This document shows, one piece after another, positions 1 through 8,942 of a stretch of DNA of 64,000 bases. The position numbers and the translations under genes were made by a program. Below the pieces are notes generated by a model. It saw only the letters and a program-made list of their open reading frames with translations, was not told where the DNA came from and did no database searches. How positions within the stretch are numbered: the stretch's first letter is position 1; each line of letters starts with the position of its first letter. Source of the DNA: Iphinoe sp. HA4291-MV1 (GTDB lineage Bacteria; Cyanobacteriota; Cyanobacteriia; Cyanobacteriales; Nostocaceae); contig JAHHHH010000019.1 in the NCBI GenBank assembly GCA_019359415.1, positions 30,346-94,345 of the forward strand, in the 5' to 3' direction.

Positions 1-138
1 GATCGCACGAACGGACAGGCAAGGGCTAAATTTTCTTCCTCATCTGCTCCTTGCTTGCTAAGTGGTGTAATATGTTCGATTTCAAACGGGAAGTTAAAAA
101 CAAGTTCGGGAGCGTGGTAATATTCGCATTGATGATTA
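1..138 (-). pseudogene. HNH endonuclease remnant (5' truncated, frameshifted, runs off the window)
   Basis: Reading the minus strand from about 138 towards 1 gives NHQCEYYHAPELVFNFPFEI, then EHITPLSKQGADEEENLALAC. This is the core of an HNH nuclease of the cyanobacterial CEYC...FEIEHI..LSxGG..DLENLALACRxCN type. There is no start codon: the reading frame begins right after the stop of the neighbouring gene. The second cysteine of the first pair is replaced by Tyr (CEYY). After LALAC the frame gives PFVR, but moving one base gives RSCD, the expected RxCN-like zinc site, so one base seems to have been inserted. Loss of the 5' end, a lost zinc ligand and a frameshift together mark a decaying gene. 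The rest lies outside the window. Confidence 0.7.
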
Positions 139-146
139 GAAAGTTA

Positions 147-1394
147 TTAGCTTTTTTCCTCAGCAGGTTTCTTGGCTATTTGTACCCAAACAGTTATCAG
201 TCCTAATTCACCATTAAATTTGAACTCAGGTGTGTTGAGGGTGTTGGCTAGCTGTTCTATCTTGTCAGAGTGTTTGTTTAAGTCTTTAGCAATAATTAAA
301 CGCCTATTTCGGTCAATGTGAAAATTTAAAGTAGCTTGCCACTGATCGTAATCATTGTGAGCGCGGTCTAGAATAACTCCTAGCTTTTCAAAATAATTAA
401 TAATGATATTTGCTATCCATTGGTCGTCGCGAGTCGGTGTAGACCAGTACTGAGGACGTTTGAGAGCTTTGATTTCTTCATCTTTTTGGGCTAGTCGCTC
501 CATAGCCTTTTCCAATTCTGCAATGATGTGTTGCATGTATTGGTCGTTATTGGCGGCTACTTGCTCCGACTCTTTTAGCTTTGCCATGACATCATCATAA
601 CTAGCTTTGTGAGTTTCTGCGAATTGAGCTAACGTGCTTTTGGCTTTTTCTTTACTGACAGCATCCCGAAGTTTAAAGCATTCACTAACCCCCAAAGTTC
701 TGATAAATTTAACTCTCAAAGATGCTAATTCATCATGGATTTGATTGACAATATCTATAGTATCAGTCACAAAATCAAGATTTTCATTGCGTTCCATTTC
801 CGCTATCCAATCTTTGTAACTGATATATCTAACTTCAATTTCACTCTTAATTTTATTTAAGCTAGTTATCATATGTTCATCTTTAATTCGCTTCATATTG
901 ACATTGACTGATTTTTTTAAAGGTTCAAAAATTTCTTCTAGATGTGCATTCAACAGTTCTTTTATCTTGACGATAAATGTGTCTAAAACAGCTTTAGTAA
1001 ATAGTTTTTCTTCAGTTGTCTTACCTTGAGAGACTTCTAATTCTGCTTTGAGTATGGCGACTGTATATAACAATTTCTTGTTAGCTGACTGCTGTTGTCT
1101 TAATTGGTTTTCAATTCCACGTTTTGTCTCTACTTCCTCCGTTAATTCAGCAATTTTCTTATCCTTAGGTTTAAGAAAACCTTCCATCTGATTATTGGCA
1201 TCATCTTCATACAGAGAAAAACAGCCTTCATTAGCCACTGCGATCGCACCACTGCTGATAGCTACAATCCAAGAAAGTGTTTTAGCGTTAGGATTTTCGC
1301 TTCTGACAGCCACTACAGCAGCTAAGATACTTAAACTACTTGCGAGTGCGTTAATAAGGATTCTGGGTTGTTTTAGAGAAATTTTGTGTGTCAT
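147..1394 (-). CDS. Membrane-anchored coiled-coil protein, unknown function
   Basis: 415 residues. Two hydrophobic segments lie near the N terminus (about residues 12-30 and 40-56), so the protein is probably an inner-membrane protein with a large cytoplasmic domain. Residues about 75-130 (KDKKIAELTEEVETKRGIEN onward) and 255-315 are rich in heptad-like Glu/Lys/Leu and look like coiled coils. The C-terminal 100 residues look globular (DRAHNDYDQWQATLNFHIDR). I recognise no enzyme motif. The plan (two N-terminal membrane helices plus long coiled coil) resembles the unrelated-looking protein at 35582-36919. The gene lies between an HNH remnant and a gene-free repeat region, an accessory setting. 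The start is the ATG at 1394; I see no better internal start. Confidence 0.75.
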   Translation of the reverse strand: MTHKISLKQPRILINALASSLSILAAVVAVRSENPNAKTLSWIVAISSGAIAVANEGCFSLYEDDANNQMEGFLKPKDKKIAELTEEVETKRGIENQLRQQQSANKKLLYTVAILKAELEVSQGKTTEEKLFTKAVLDTFIVKIKELLNAHLEEIFEPLKKSVNVNMKRIKDEHMITSLNKIKSEIEVRYISYKDWIAEMERNENLDFVTDTIDIVNQIHDELASLRVKFIRTLGVSECFKLRDAVSKEKAKSTLAQFAETHKASYDDVMAKLKESEQVAANNDQYMQHIIAELEKAMERLAQKDEEIKALKRPQYWSTPTRDDQWIANIIINYFEKLGVILDRAHNDYDQWQATLNFHIDRNRRLIIAKDLNKHSDKIEQLANTLNTPEFKFNGELGLITVWVQIAKKPAEEKS

Positions 1395-2918
1395 AATGAT
1401 GTGGTGACCAAAGAAAGGATAAAAGATATAAAGAATAAAATCTTTGATCCAAAATCCCCGGTACGAATAAGCAGATTTATCCGTGGAGAAAAATTAAAAC
1501 GAAGTATTCTAATTTCAGAGCAAGCAGATTTATTTATCCGTGGGAACCTCACCCCTTTGGGGTTCGGCAGTTGCTCAGAGGGAGTTTCCCCCCATGAGCG
1601 ACTGCCTCACTTTATCCTTTATACTTCACCTGTCACCTTCAGTTGACATACTTTCACACAGACATGCTACGCGATACAGTGTGAGGTTCTTTTTCCAGAA
1701 GTATACTGGGTTGAGCGTTTTATATGAGGAAGATGCTTACCCTTGGTCTATGGGTGTTAATTGCGGCGTCAACCTTGAGCGCCAATTTATCCCACTGTAT
1801 AGACAGATTTACCCTAGTATTTAGCATAGTTGACAATAAATTCATACTATACTGTTTTTTTAGGGCGGGATACAAGGTTGGATATTTTTTCTTTGTAAGT
1901 GCCTAATGGGACTCTAAAATTTTCTGGAGTAGAAAGCGCTTAAAAGTCTTTGTGGACAAGGCAAATACGTTGACAGCGGTAAAAGTTCCGTAAAACCTGG
2001 TAATGAGAAGTGTATGTGCGAAATCTTCTATGATTGAAGCGATTGTGAGCCTACTTTTTTACAAAGTCCCATTATTTTCCTCTGCAAGCGAGTAATGGAA
2101 GTTGTACCGAACTGGTTTTGAATTTGTCAATCCCAGAGGTGAATTGTACGGGTGGGTGGACTTCCTGATGCTAATAGCCCCGGACCATTAAATCCGGAGG
2201 AAATCTGTATTTATGGCGGAGGGGATCGAAGTTCATCTAGCACTTCGCATCTTCTGTTGTACTTTGGTACTTACGACAAAACGGTTGTCTGTAGTGTATA
2301 CCGAATCCTTTTTGGTGATATCTGCAATGAATTTCCTTTTGGTTTTATGTCAAACTAAATATTGTAAGAATTCTACCAGGTAAAAAGAAGTATTTTACCA
2401 ATTAGATTGGTAAAATAGTATTATGGTATCTAAAAAAAGATGAACAGTATAGTGATGTTGAAGTTGAAGAAGAATTCAGTATTCAGCAAATCCTGAGCGG
2501 AGCCGGAGACGCTCCACCTCCGCTCAGAATCAATTAGTGGGGGATTGGTGACCCGCCACTAATTGAAGACCACTAAATCTTTGATTTAGTGGGGGGCTTA
2601 AACCCGCTTATTCATCTGAGCGTCGCACAGAATTCCATTCTGTTAGCGGAGCGGGACGCAGTCCATTCTGGCTCAGGACTTGCTGAATTCTTTCTTGTTA
2701 AATTCTAAATCAACTACTGACTAAATAGCTCAGATACAATATTTTCACCAAAACCTAGCAGCATTCTCAGCTAATTTTAAGCATTTATCAAGGCTAGTTT
2801 AAGAAGAGCGCTCATTCTAGTAAATATCATTGAATAACTTAAAGGAGTTCTTCAGCAACTAAACAACACCCACACTGAAACATATTCATTACACTGCACA
2901 ATTGAAATTTTAAGAATT
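1395..2918. other. Gene-free, repeat-rich region of 1.5 kb
   Basis: No open frame here looks like a real gene: the small ones have no recognisable motif and repeat sequences run through them. Visible content: the motif agatttatccgtgg near 1471 and a variant near 1525, also present near 54626; a dispersed repeat around 1555-1605 with the cyanobacterial repeat core gtttccccccatgagcgact; a short reading-frame piece (KLYRTGFEFVNPRGELYGWV) around 2098-2158 that may be a gene remnant I cannot name; and the inverted-repeat element at 2481-2688. The stretch 2700-2918 is AT-rich and presumably holds the msrB promoter, though I cannot point to its boxes. Confidence 0.6.
2481..2688. repeat. MITE-like element with terminal inverted repeats
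   Basis: The ends attcagcaaatcctgagc (2481-2498) and gctcaggacttgctgaat (2671-2688) are inverted copies with one mismatch over 18 bases, enclosing about 170 bases. Inside are further hairpins: caattagtggg...cccgccactaattg and ccactaaatctttgatttagtgg. There is no room for a transposase, so this would be a non-autonomous element or a structured dispersed repeat. No clear target-site duplication outside the ends. Confidence 0.6.
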
Positions 2919-3329
2919 ATGGCAACTTCAAACAGCGAATCACAGATCAACAAAACTGAGAAAGAGTGGCGTGAAGAGTTGACGGCAGAACAATTTTGCG
3001 TACTACGTCAACATGCAACAGAACGTCCTCACACCAGCCCACTGAATAAGCAGTATGCTAAAGGCACTTATTTGTGTGCTGCATGTGGTCAGCCACTGTT
3101 TACATCTGGAACTAAATTTGACAGTGGTACTGGTTGGCCTAGCTTTTTTAACCCAATTGAAGGTGCAATTGGCACATCACAAGACAAGTCGTTGTTTATG
3201 ACCAGAATTGAAGTGCATTGCAGTCGCTGCGATGGACATTTGGGTCATGTGTTCGATGATGGTCCCGCACCCACTGGCAAACGCTACTGCATTAACGGTG
3301 TTGCTCTGAAGTTTGTTCCACAAGAGTGA
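2919..3329 (+). CDS. msrB: Peptide-methionine (R)-S-oxide reductase MsrB
   Basis: 136 residues, full length for the family. MsrB reduces the R-epimer of methionine sulfoxide in oxidised proteins, using thioredoxin as electron donor, in the cytoplasm. Visible markers: two zinc-binding CxxC pairs (Cys53/Cys56 in CAAC and Cys101/Cys104 in CSRC), the GTGWPSFF block at about 70-77, the GHLGHVFDDGP block at 106-115, and the catalytic Cys124 in KRYCINGVAL. The start is the ATG at 2919; the first 15 residues are a polar, poorly conserved tail. The gene stands alone: the upstream region is gene-free and a long palindrome lies 37 bases after the stop. A thioredoxin-fold gene that could be a partner is at 8943, but not in an operon with it. 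Confidence 0.95.
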   Translation: MATSNSESQINKTEKEWREELTAEQFCVLRQHATERPHTSPLNKQYAKGTYLCAACGQPLFTSGTKFDSGTGWPSFFNPIEGAIGTSQDKSLFMTRIEVHCSRCDGHLGHVFDDGPAPTGKRYCINGVALKFVPQE

Positions 3330-3366
3330 TATTGGGTGTTTGGGCCAGAAGAGTGATCGCCCGTAT

Positions 3367-3418
3367 GTACCTCAATGCAAACTCAGTTTGCACTGAGGTA
3401 CAAGCGCAGGTACTGCGC
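3367..3418. terminator. Palindrome pair downstream of msrB
   Basis: The sequence from 3367 to 3401 is a near-perfect palindrome: gtacctcaatgcaaact pairs with agtttgcactgaggtac with one mismatch. A second hairpin follows (gcgcaggtactgcgc, 3404-3418). There is no T-run, so a simple intrinsic terminator is doubtful; a dispersed structured repeat or a processing signal is equally possible. Confidence 0.4.
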
Positions 3419-3716
3419 TCTGGGCACAAGTGATGGATAAATAACAATTTCGGCGCAGAATGTTGAGGGCGATTGCAAGGGAAATCAGCGAAGGTCAGTC
3501 ACATTCTCAAGGGTTTTTAGCCGACTTTTCTTATTATAAATGTTATTAGTATTACTGTATATTATATCTAAAATATGTGAGCTTAGGCTCATCTAGCTAG
3601 GTGAAATAGTTTCACCCACTTGGATAGCCTAAGTGTGTGAGGTTAAATTTTGTAAAAAAAGGGACTCTAGTACTAGAGAGATTGATTGCACTTATTAACT
3701 CTAGTAAGAGAAACCT

Positions 3717-4253
3717 ATGAAACTTGCAAAATCATTAGCCTCTACAATTGCTGTTGCTTCTGTTGTTCTTTACGCTGGTATTGCCTCAGCTCAAACGGCT
3801 CCAACTCAACTAGTGACAACACGTGGTATGAACGGTAGCTATATTGGTGCTGGTGTTTCTGCTGGCGTGACCAATGGTGGACGACAAAATGATGCGGCTG
3901 TATTAGGTGGAAATGTTCAAGGACGAGTAGCCGTCAAGAATACGCCTGTTTCTGTTCGTGGTTCTGTTCTGTTTGGTGGTGATTCAACGGCAATTATACC
4001 GACACTAACATACGATGCGCCCATCGCTAAAAACACAAACCTTTACATCGGTGGTGGTTACTCTTTTCTTACCGATGAAGGTCAAGCAAGCCAGTTGGGA
4101 AATAAAAATGCACCTGTATTGACTCTTGGTGCGGAAACACAAGTAGCCAAAAACACCGTCATCTATGGCGATGCCAAGTGGGGTATTGATGCCTACAAAG
4201 GCAGTGATTCAGACGCCCTCAGCTTGCAAGCTGGGGTTGGTTACCGCTTCTAG
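3717..4253 (+). CDS. Small outer-membrane beta-barrel-like protein
   Basis: 178 residues. A typical signal peptide (MKLAKSLASTIAVASVVLYA...) with a likely cut after GIASA (residue 25) exports it. The mature part alternates short polar and aromatic/aliphatic stretches (GSYIGAGVSAGVTNG, NLYIGGGYSFLTDEG, NTVIYGDAKWGIDAY) and ends in GVGYRF, the terminal aromatic typical of outer-membrane barrels inserted by the BAM machinery. I take it as an 8-strand-class porin-like protein; the solute or function cannot be read from the sequence. It is transcribed alone, with about 390 bases upstream that contain no gene and probably its own promoter and leader. The start ATG at 3717 is fixed by the signal peptide. 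Confidence 0.85.
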   Translation: MKLAKSLASTIAVASVVLYAGIASAQTAPTQLVTTRGMNGSYIGAGVSAGVTNGGRQNDAAVLGGNVQGRVAVKNTPVSVRGSVLFGGDSTAIIPTLTYDAPIAKNTNLYIGGGYSFLTDEGQASQLGNKNAPVLTLGAETQVAKNTVIYGDAKWGIDAYKGSDSDALSLQAGVGYRF

Positions 4254-4304
4254 TCCTTCACAAAATCAGTAAAGAAGGATTTTGATGCCATACCAAATGC
4301 ATAA

Positions 4305-4350
4305 GAGCAGTGAAGTTTTTCCTCTGATTTTATTAGGAGCTTCACTGCTC
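4305..4350 (+). terminator. Hairpin downstream of the beta-barrel gene
   Basis: Arms gagcagtgaag (4305-4315) and cttcactgctc (4340-4350) pair perfectly over 11 bases with a T-rich 24-base loop, 50 bases after the stop. The T-run after the stem is poor, so termination is likely but not certain. Confidence 0.45.
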
Positions 4351-4413
4351 CTTAGTTATCTTTACAGCAACGAAACACAAGTATCATATTGACCAACAAA
4401 GCGCACAATATTT

Positions 4414-4896
4414 TTATGATTTGAAATATTCGTTTTCAAGTATCGACATGATGACTAATGAGGAATACTTGTCTTCTTGCTTCACCGCATCTCTGAGGAT
4501 TCCTTCTTCCTTGAAACCAACTGACTGATAAACGTGTCTAGCACGTTGGTTGTGTTCAAAGACATCTAACCAAAAACGATGAACATTATACTCTTCAAAA
4601 ACCTTCTTAATCAGGATATGCAATGCTCTGGTGCCGTATCCTAGTCCTGGTTGAGCAATAACAATTCGAGTTAACTCAATACTAAGGTTTCGTGATTTGA
4701 AGCCAGACAAAATAGCATAACCACTTGCGTCTCCTGGTTCATTTTCAATAATGAAGTAACGTTTATCAGAATTGTTTAAGTTTCTGCTGTGTTCATCTCG
4801 ACTCCAGCGAATGATAAAGTCTTTGAACTCATCCCTGGCTTCCTGAGATAAGATAAATTCAATATCTTTTAATTCAGTATATCGTAACTTTATCAT
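4414..4896 (-). CDS. GNAT-family N-acetyltransferase (RimJ/RimL-like)
   Basis: 160 residues. The protein begins MIKLRYTELKDIEFILSQE, a common GNAT opening. It has the acetyl-CoA binding region near residues 85-105 (IVIAQPGLGYGTRALHILIK, matching Q/RxxGxG/A) and the C-terminal HRFWLDVFEHNQRARHVYQSVGF...LRDAV block typical of RimJ/RimL-like acetyltransferases that modify protein N termini or small amines. The substrate cannot be told. Convergent with the barrel gene and divergent from cofH; the 190 bases upstream are AT-rich. Confidence 0.85.
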   Translation of the reverse strand: MIKLRYTELKDIEFILSQEARDEFKDFIIRWSRDEHSRNLNNSDKRYFIIENEPGDASGYAILSGFKSRNLSIELTRIVIAQPGLGYGTRALHILIKKVFEEYNVHRFWLDVFEHNQRARHVYQSVGFKEEGILRDAVKQEDKYSSLVIMSILENEYFKS

Positions 4897-5085
4897 AAAT
4901 GTTTTTTGAATGAACTGAGTCTCAAAATATGCTATTTTTAAGATAAAAAATTTTCCATAATAATAGTAATCTAATTCATAAAGCTAATTATTTTAGCTTT
5001 GCTACAAAAATAAAAAAATTCTGTATACGAATGTTAGTTAACAAAAATTGTAAAAATAATAAATGTGGTTTACTTTTCATAAACT

Positions 5086-6255
5086 GTGGTTACTGTAACT
5101 TTTGATGCAATTCTCGACCGTGCCTTGACTGGGTACGATTTGTCTCCCGAAGAGGGAGTGGTATTGTTAAAACAAACTGACCTCAGAGCAGTTGCCGCTA
5201 TTTGCGCTACAGCTGATAAACTACGTCAACAGCAAGCGGGAGACACTGTTACCTACATCATTAACCGTAATATTAACTTTACCAACATCTGTGAGCAACA
5301 CTGTAGTTTCTGTGCCTTCCGGCGAGATGAAGGGGAGGTGGGTGCTTACTGGTTAGATGGAGCGCATATTTTAGAAAAGGCGACAGATGCAGTGCAACGG
5401 GGTGCAACGGAAATCTGTATGCAAGGAGGTTTAAACCTACAAGCAAAGGTGAACGGAAAATCTTTGCCTTATTACCTCAAGCTTGTGGAGAATCTTAAGC
5501 AAGAATTTCCCCAACTGCATCTACACGCTTTTTCTCCCCAAGAAGTACAATTCATAGCAAGAGAAGATGGACTACAGTATGCTGATGTGATTGTCGCTTT
5601 GCGGAATGCTGGTGTTGATTCTATGCCAGGAACAGCAGCTGAAGTGTTAGATGATGAAGTCCGGCGCATTATTTGCCCAGAAAAAATTAACACAGCAATA
5701 TGGCTAGAAATTGTAAGTACAGCTCATAGACTAGGTTTGCACACCACAAGCACAATGCTATCAGGGCATATTGAGACGCCAGAACAACAAATTAAGCATT
5801 TGGAAAAACTGCGATCGCTCCAACAAACCACCATCCATCGGGGCTACCCTGCTCGCATAACTGAGTTTATTCTATTACCCTTTGTTGGCAAAGAAGCACC
5901 CAAATCTCTACGTCGTCGTGTAGGACACGAACAACCCATTTTGGCGCATGCACTGCTACTAACTGCTGTAGCACGAATTTTTTTGGGAAACTGGATTCCT
6001 AACCATCAGCCGAGTTGGGTAAAACTGGGTTTGGCGGGTGCAACAGAAGCTCTGTTGTGGGGTTGCAACGATATTGGTGGCACATTAATGGAAGAACATA
6101 TCACGACAATGGCAGGTGCTCAAGGTGGTACCAATATGGAAGTTGAAACCTTGCAAGCTGCTATTACTGATTTAGGGCGTCCTTACCAACAACGAGATAC
6201 TTTGTATCAAAGAGTGGGATCTGCCTGGAATGAGGCGGAAAGTATTTCTCAATAA
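5086..6255 (+). CDS. cofH: FO synthase subunit 2 (5-amino-6-(D-ribitylamino)uracil--L-tyrosine 4-hydroxyphenyl transferase) CofH
   Basis: 389 residues, a radical-SAM enzyme. CofH couples the flavin precursor 5-amino-6-ribitylaminouracil to tyrosine; CofG then makes the deazaflavin FO, which cyanobacteria use mainly as the antenna chromophore of DNA photolyases. The radical-SAM [4Fe-4S] motif is CEQHCSFC (Cys69, Cys73, Cys76), preceded by [20 protein letters not shown] at about residues 105-116 and the [15 protein letters not shown] block are characteristic of CofH rather than the related MqnC/MqnE. The start is GTG at 5086. No cofG is in this window. Transcribed alone with psb27 following after 100 bases on the same strand. 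Confidence 0.92.
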   Translation: MVTVTFDAILDRALTGYDLSPEEGVVLLKQTDLRAVAAICATADKLRQQQAGDTVTYIINRNINFTNICEQHCSFCAFRRDEGEVGAYWLDGAHILEKATDAVQRGATEICMQGGLNLQAKVNGKSLPYYLKLVENLKQEFPQLHLHAFSPQEVQFIAREDGLQYADVIVALRNAGVDSMPGTAAEVLDDEVRRIICPEKINTAIWLEIVSTAHRLGLHTTSTMLSGHIETPEQQIKHLEKLRSLQQTTIHRGYPARITEFILLPFVGKEAPKSLRRRVGHEQPILAHALLLTAVARIFLGNWIPNHQPSWVKLGLAGATEALLWGCNDIGGTLMEEHITTMAGAQGGTNMEVETLQAAITDLGRPYQQRDTLYQRVGSAWNEAESISQ

Positions 6256-6361
6256 TTTCTCCCTGTCGGAGCGTCCCTGTGTCCTCTTATTGGATGATCC
6301 CCATGATACCAAATCCAGGATACCATAGACGTTGATTTAGGTATTATTTCACTTAATGTTT

Positions 6362-6760
6362 ATGAAGCGCTATTGGTCACGTCTGCTTGCCCTGGTTTTG
6401 GTTGTAGTCATTGGTTTGATGGGCTGTAACAGCAGTCCGGATGCTTTAACAGGAGATTATCGCCAAGATACCCTAGCTATCGTTAATAATTTGAGGACTG
6501 CTATAGAGTTACCAGAAGATTCTCCAAATAAAGCATCAGTTCAAGCAGAAGCGCGTAAGAAAATCAATGACTTTGCAGCTCGCTACCAGCGGGATGACTC
6601 TGTTTCTGGTTTGGCTTCCTTTACAACCATGCGAACCGCCCTTAACTCCCTAGCCGGACACTATAGTTCTTATCAAAATCGTCCCGTACCAAAAAAACTC
6701 AAAGATCGCTTAGAACAGCAGTTTGAGCAGGTAGAAGCGGCGTTAAGGCGTGGTGCTTAA
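6362..6760 (+). CDS. psb27: Photosystem II assembly lipoprotein Psb27
   Basis: About 132 residues. Psb27 is a lumenal lipoprotein that binds CP43 in immature photosystem II and keeps the manganese cluster from assembling too early or helps repair. The signal peptide ends in the lipobox LMGC (Cys22 from the second Met), so the protein is lipid-anchored on the lumenal side. The body is the Psb27 four-helix bundle: DYRQDTLAIVNNLRTAIELP, then FAARYQRDDSVSGLASFTTM, and RTALNSLAGHYSSYQNRPVP. Two ATGs are possible (6356 and 6362); I chose the second, because known Psb27 proteins start MKRYWSR. Confidence 0.94.
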   Translation: MKRYWSRLLALVLVVVIGLMGCNSSPDALTGDYRQDTLAIVNNLRTAIELPEDSPNKASVQAEARKKINDFAARYQRDDSVSGLASFTTMRTALNSLAGHYSSYQNRPVPKKLKDRLEQQFEQVEAALRRGA

Positions 6761-7196
6761 ACATAAGTTCTACGTAGAGTCTAGAGTTACCCTCTGGGTA
6801 TGCCTTTGGCACTGCGCTCCTTCTAAAGGAGGCATTATTCAATCGCCGGCGAAGGAGCTAGCCCCATGAAAACGGAGAAGCCAGTGCAGGTAACTGGCGT
6901 TGGAAAACACGATTTGCACCGACTGTCGGCAAAGCCGGACGCCAGTTAAGCGGGCGCGGGAAATCCTTCTGTAGGACTGGCTCCCCTCCCGCAGTTCTGA
7001 CTCACAAGTCTAGAGTTCAAAGTTGTAACTGTTGAGCTTTCACTCTAGACTCCTAACCATTTTGTCACTAAACTGAATAACAAAATTCGGCAACAGAAAT
7101 AAGGGTTTGGAAGTCTATACCATGTGGCTTCAAATTCCCTATTTCTAAATGATGGAATTTAATACACATTATCCTACATAACATGAGTTAGGGTTG
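6761..7196. repeat. Structured dispersed repeat between short direct repeats
   Basis: The 436 bases between psb27 and the next gene hold no gene. The 11-base sequence agtctagagtt occurs at 6778-6788 and again at 7007-7017, enclosing about 220 bases of GC-rich, hairpin-forming sequence (for example ggcgtt...aacgcc-like pairings around ctggcgtt, gtcggcaaagccggac). The content resembles the GCCAGT/ACTGGC-type repeats widespread in Nostocales. The flanking repeats could be a target-site duplication. 7040-7196 is AT-rich and probably holds the next promoter. Confidence 0.5.
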
Positions 7197-8726
7197 ATGG
7201 CTGTATTGTCTTTTCTACTTGTACGTATGTCCAATTGTCCTTTGAATGTTGCAACAATATTCTTTTGGCGACGACTGCTTGCTGCTGCAATTTTTAGCAG
7301 TAGTTTGCTGATTCCCTTGTTAAAGAATCAGCCAGCAGGAGCGCAACTCACTGCGTATTGCCAATTATTACCAGCAGCGGCGCAAGAAAAAGAAAACTTA
7401 CGTTTGTCAGCACTCAGAGGCGATCAACAGGCACAAAGTCGTTATCAGCAGCTGTTGCAACAACATGCACAAGTTTTGCAGGATTGCCGCAATCGTACTT
7501 GGCCTGGGTTGCAAGCAATCTGGTTACGCTTGTATCCCTGTGATGTCCGGCCAGGATCTGTTGACCAAATTATGGATCGGATTATCAACAGAGGTTATAA
7601 TGAAGTTTATTTGGAAGTTTTTTACGACGGTCAGGTACTCCTGCCAACAGGGTCTAACCCCACTGTTTGGCCTTCTGTGATTCGCACACCAGGAACAGAA
7701 AAGACTGATTTGCTCGCCACAGCAATTCAAAAAGGGCGGGAACGTGGTCTGAAGGTTTACGCTTGGATGTTCGCCACAAATTTCGGCTATACTTATGCCC
7801 AGCGTTCAAATAGAGAAGGGGCGATCGCCCGCAACGGAAAAGGTCAAACGAGCCTCTATGTCGTAGATAACGGCTCTCAAGTCTTTATCGATCCTTACAA
7901 TTTGCAAGCCAAACGGGATTACTATCAAATGTTACAGGAAGTGCTGCGCCGTCGCCCAGATGGGGTACTCTTCGACTATGTACGCTATCCACGCCAGGCA
8001 GGTAGTGATTCCATCGCCACAAAAGTCACAGATTTATGGCTGTATAGTGAAGCTACCCAACAGGCTTTATTCCGACGGGCACTGAACAACAAAGGATTGG
8101 AATTAATTAAACGCTTTTTAGGTAAAGGATATATCACAGCAGGAGATGTCAGTCAAGTCGATAAGCTCTTTCCTCAAGAAGGAGAACCCTTGTGGCAAGG
8201 TCGCACTCCACCCCAAGAGCAAAAGTCAATCATTCCCCCAGGTGAAAGGCAACCGCAACTACAATCGGAGTTGTGGCAGTTAGCAGTTGCTCACGCGATG
8301 CAAGGCATCATAGATTTTTTAGCCCTAGCTGCCTATCCAGCACAGCAACAAAGTATTCCAGTAGGAGCAGTATTTTTTCCTGATGGTAACCAAATGGTCG
8401 GTCAAGGATATGATTCCCGCTTGCAACCTTGGGATAAGTTCCCAAACACAATAGAGTGGCATCCCATGTCATATGCAAATTGCGCTAGTGCTGATTGTAT
8501 TGCAACGCAGGTGCAGCGAGTTTTGAACGTGGCAAAACCAGGTACTCAGGTAATTCCAGCTTTAGCTGGTAAGTGGGGAGAATCAATAAGCAATCGTCCT
8601 CCCTTAGAAGTACAAATGCAGGCACTCCGCCAACTTGCACCGCAACTGAGAGGAGTCAGTCATTTTGCTTATTCTTGGCAAGACCCACAGCATGATAACC
8701 AGCGTAAGTTCTGTCGCGTGAAGTGA
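7197..8726 (+). CDS. Exported family-10-like glycosyl hydrolase (GHL10/DUF187-type)
   Basis: About 509 residues. An N-terminal hydrophobic segment (RRLLAAAIFSSSLLIPLL, about residues 26-45) is a signal peptide or anchor. The main domain is a TIM-barrel of the glycosyl-hydrolase-like GHL10 family: IMDRIINRGYNEVYLEVFYD, GRERGLKVYAWMFATNFGYT, DPYNLQAKRDYYQMLQEVLR and DGVLFDYVRYPRQ are the typical strand/helix blocks; the Asp in LFDYVRYP is a likely active-site residue. The substrate is unknown; a cell-wall or exopolysaccharide sugar is a reasonable guess. A TTG at 7194 directly precedes the ATG at 7197; an inner Met (MSNCPLN) is possible too. A heptamer repeat array follows the stop. Confidence 0.85.
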   Translation: MAVLSFLLVRMSNCPLNVATIFFWRRLLAAAIFSSSLLIPLLKNQPAGAQLTAYCQLLPAAAQEKENLRLSALRGDQQAQSRYQQLLQQHAQVLQDCRNRTWPGLQAIWLRLYPCDVRPGSVDQIMDRIINRGYNEVYLEVFYDGQVLLPTGSNPTVWPSVIRTPGTEKTDLLATAIQKGRERGLKVYAWMFATNFGYTYAQRSNREGAIARNGKGQTSLYVVDNGSQVFIDPYNLQAKRDYYQMLQEVLRRRPDGVLFDYVRYPRQAGSDSIATKVTDLWLYSEATQQALFRRALNNKGLELIKRFLGKGYITAGDVSQVDKLFPQEGEPLWQGRTPPQEQKSIIPPGERQPQLQSELWQLAVAHAMQGIIDFLALAAYPAQQQSIPVGAVFFPDGNQMVGQGYDSRLQPWDKFPNTIEWHPMSYANCASADCIATQVQRVLNVAKPGTQVIPALAGKWGESISNRPPLEVQMQALRQLAPQLRGVSHFAYSWQDPQHDNQRKFCRVK

Positions 8727-8744
8727 TGAGGGATTAGGGAGCAA

Positions 8745-8783
8745 ATGGGCAATGGGCAATGGGCAATGGGTAATGGGCAATGG
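8745..8783. repeat. Short tandem heptamer repeat, unit ATGGGCA
   Basis: About five units of atgggca (one variant, atgggta) lie 20 bases after the glycosidase stop. The same unit occurs inside the aminotransferase coding region at 10011-10045 and beside the methyltransferase remnant at 54124-54150. Confidence 0.85.
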
Positions 8784-8942
8784 TATTGTTCATTCCTTTA
8801 CCAACAGGGTTTTGACCACACCCAGCACGCAGTGCAATATTTCCACAAGGAGTGGGAGTGTCAATGCGTAGCTATTGTCCTCAGATTGGGATAGAGTAGT
8901 CTGTGGGCAAGTTATCATCAACGGGTATTGCCGGAGAGTGCA

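Noticed and set aside
1386-2360. Small frames between 1386 and 2360
   Set aside because: They overlap dispersed repeats, overlap each other and show no domain.
6840-7010. Cobalamin-riboswitch-like text (gggaaatcc...ctcccgcag)
   Set aside because: The B12-box core and GGTG helix are missing, no cobalamin gene follows, and the sequence fits a dispersed repeat better.
8745-8783. Heptamer arrays considered as CRISPR repeats
   Set aside because: The units are contiguous with no spacers and only 7 bases long.
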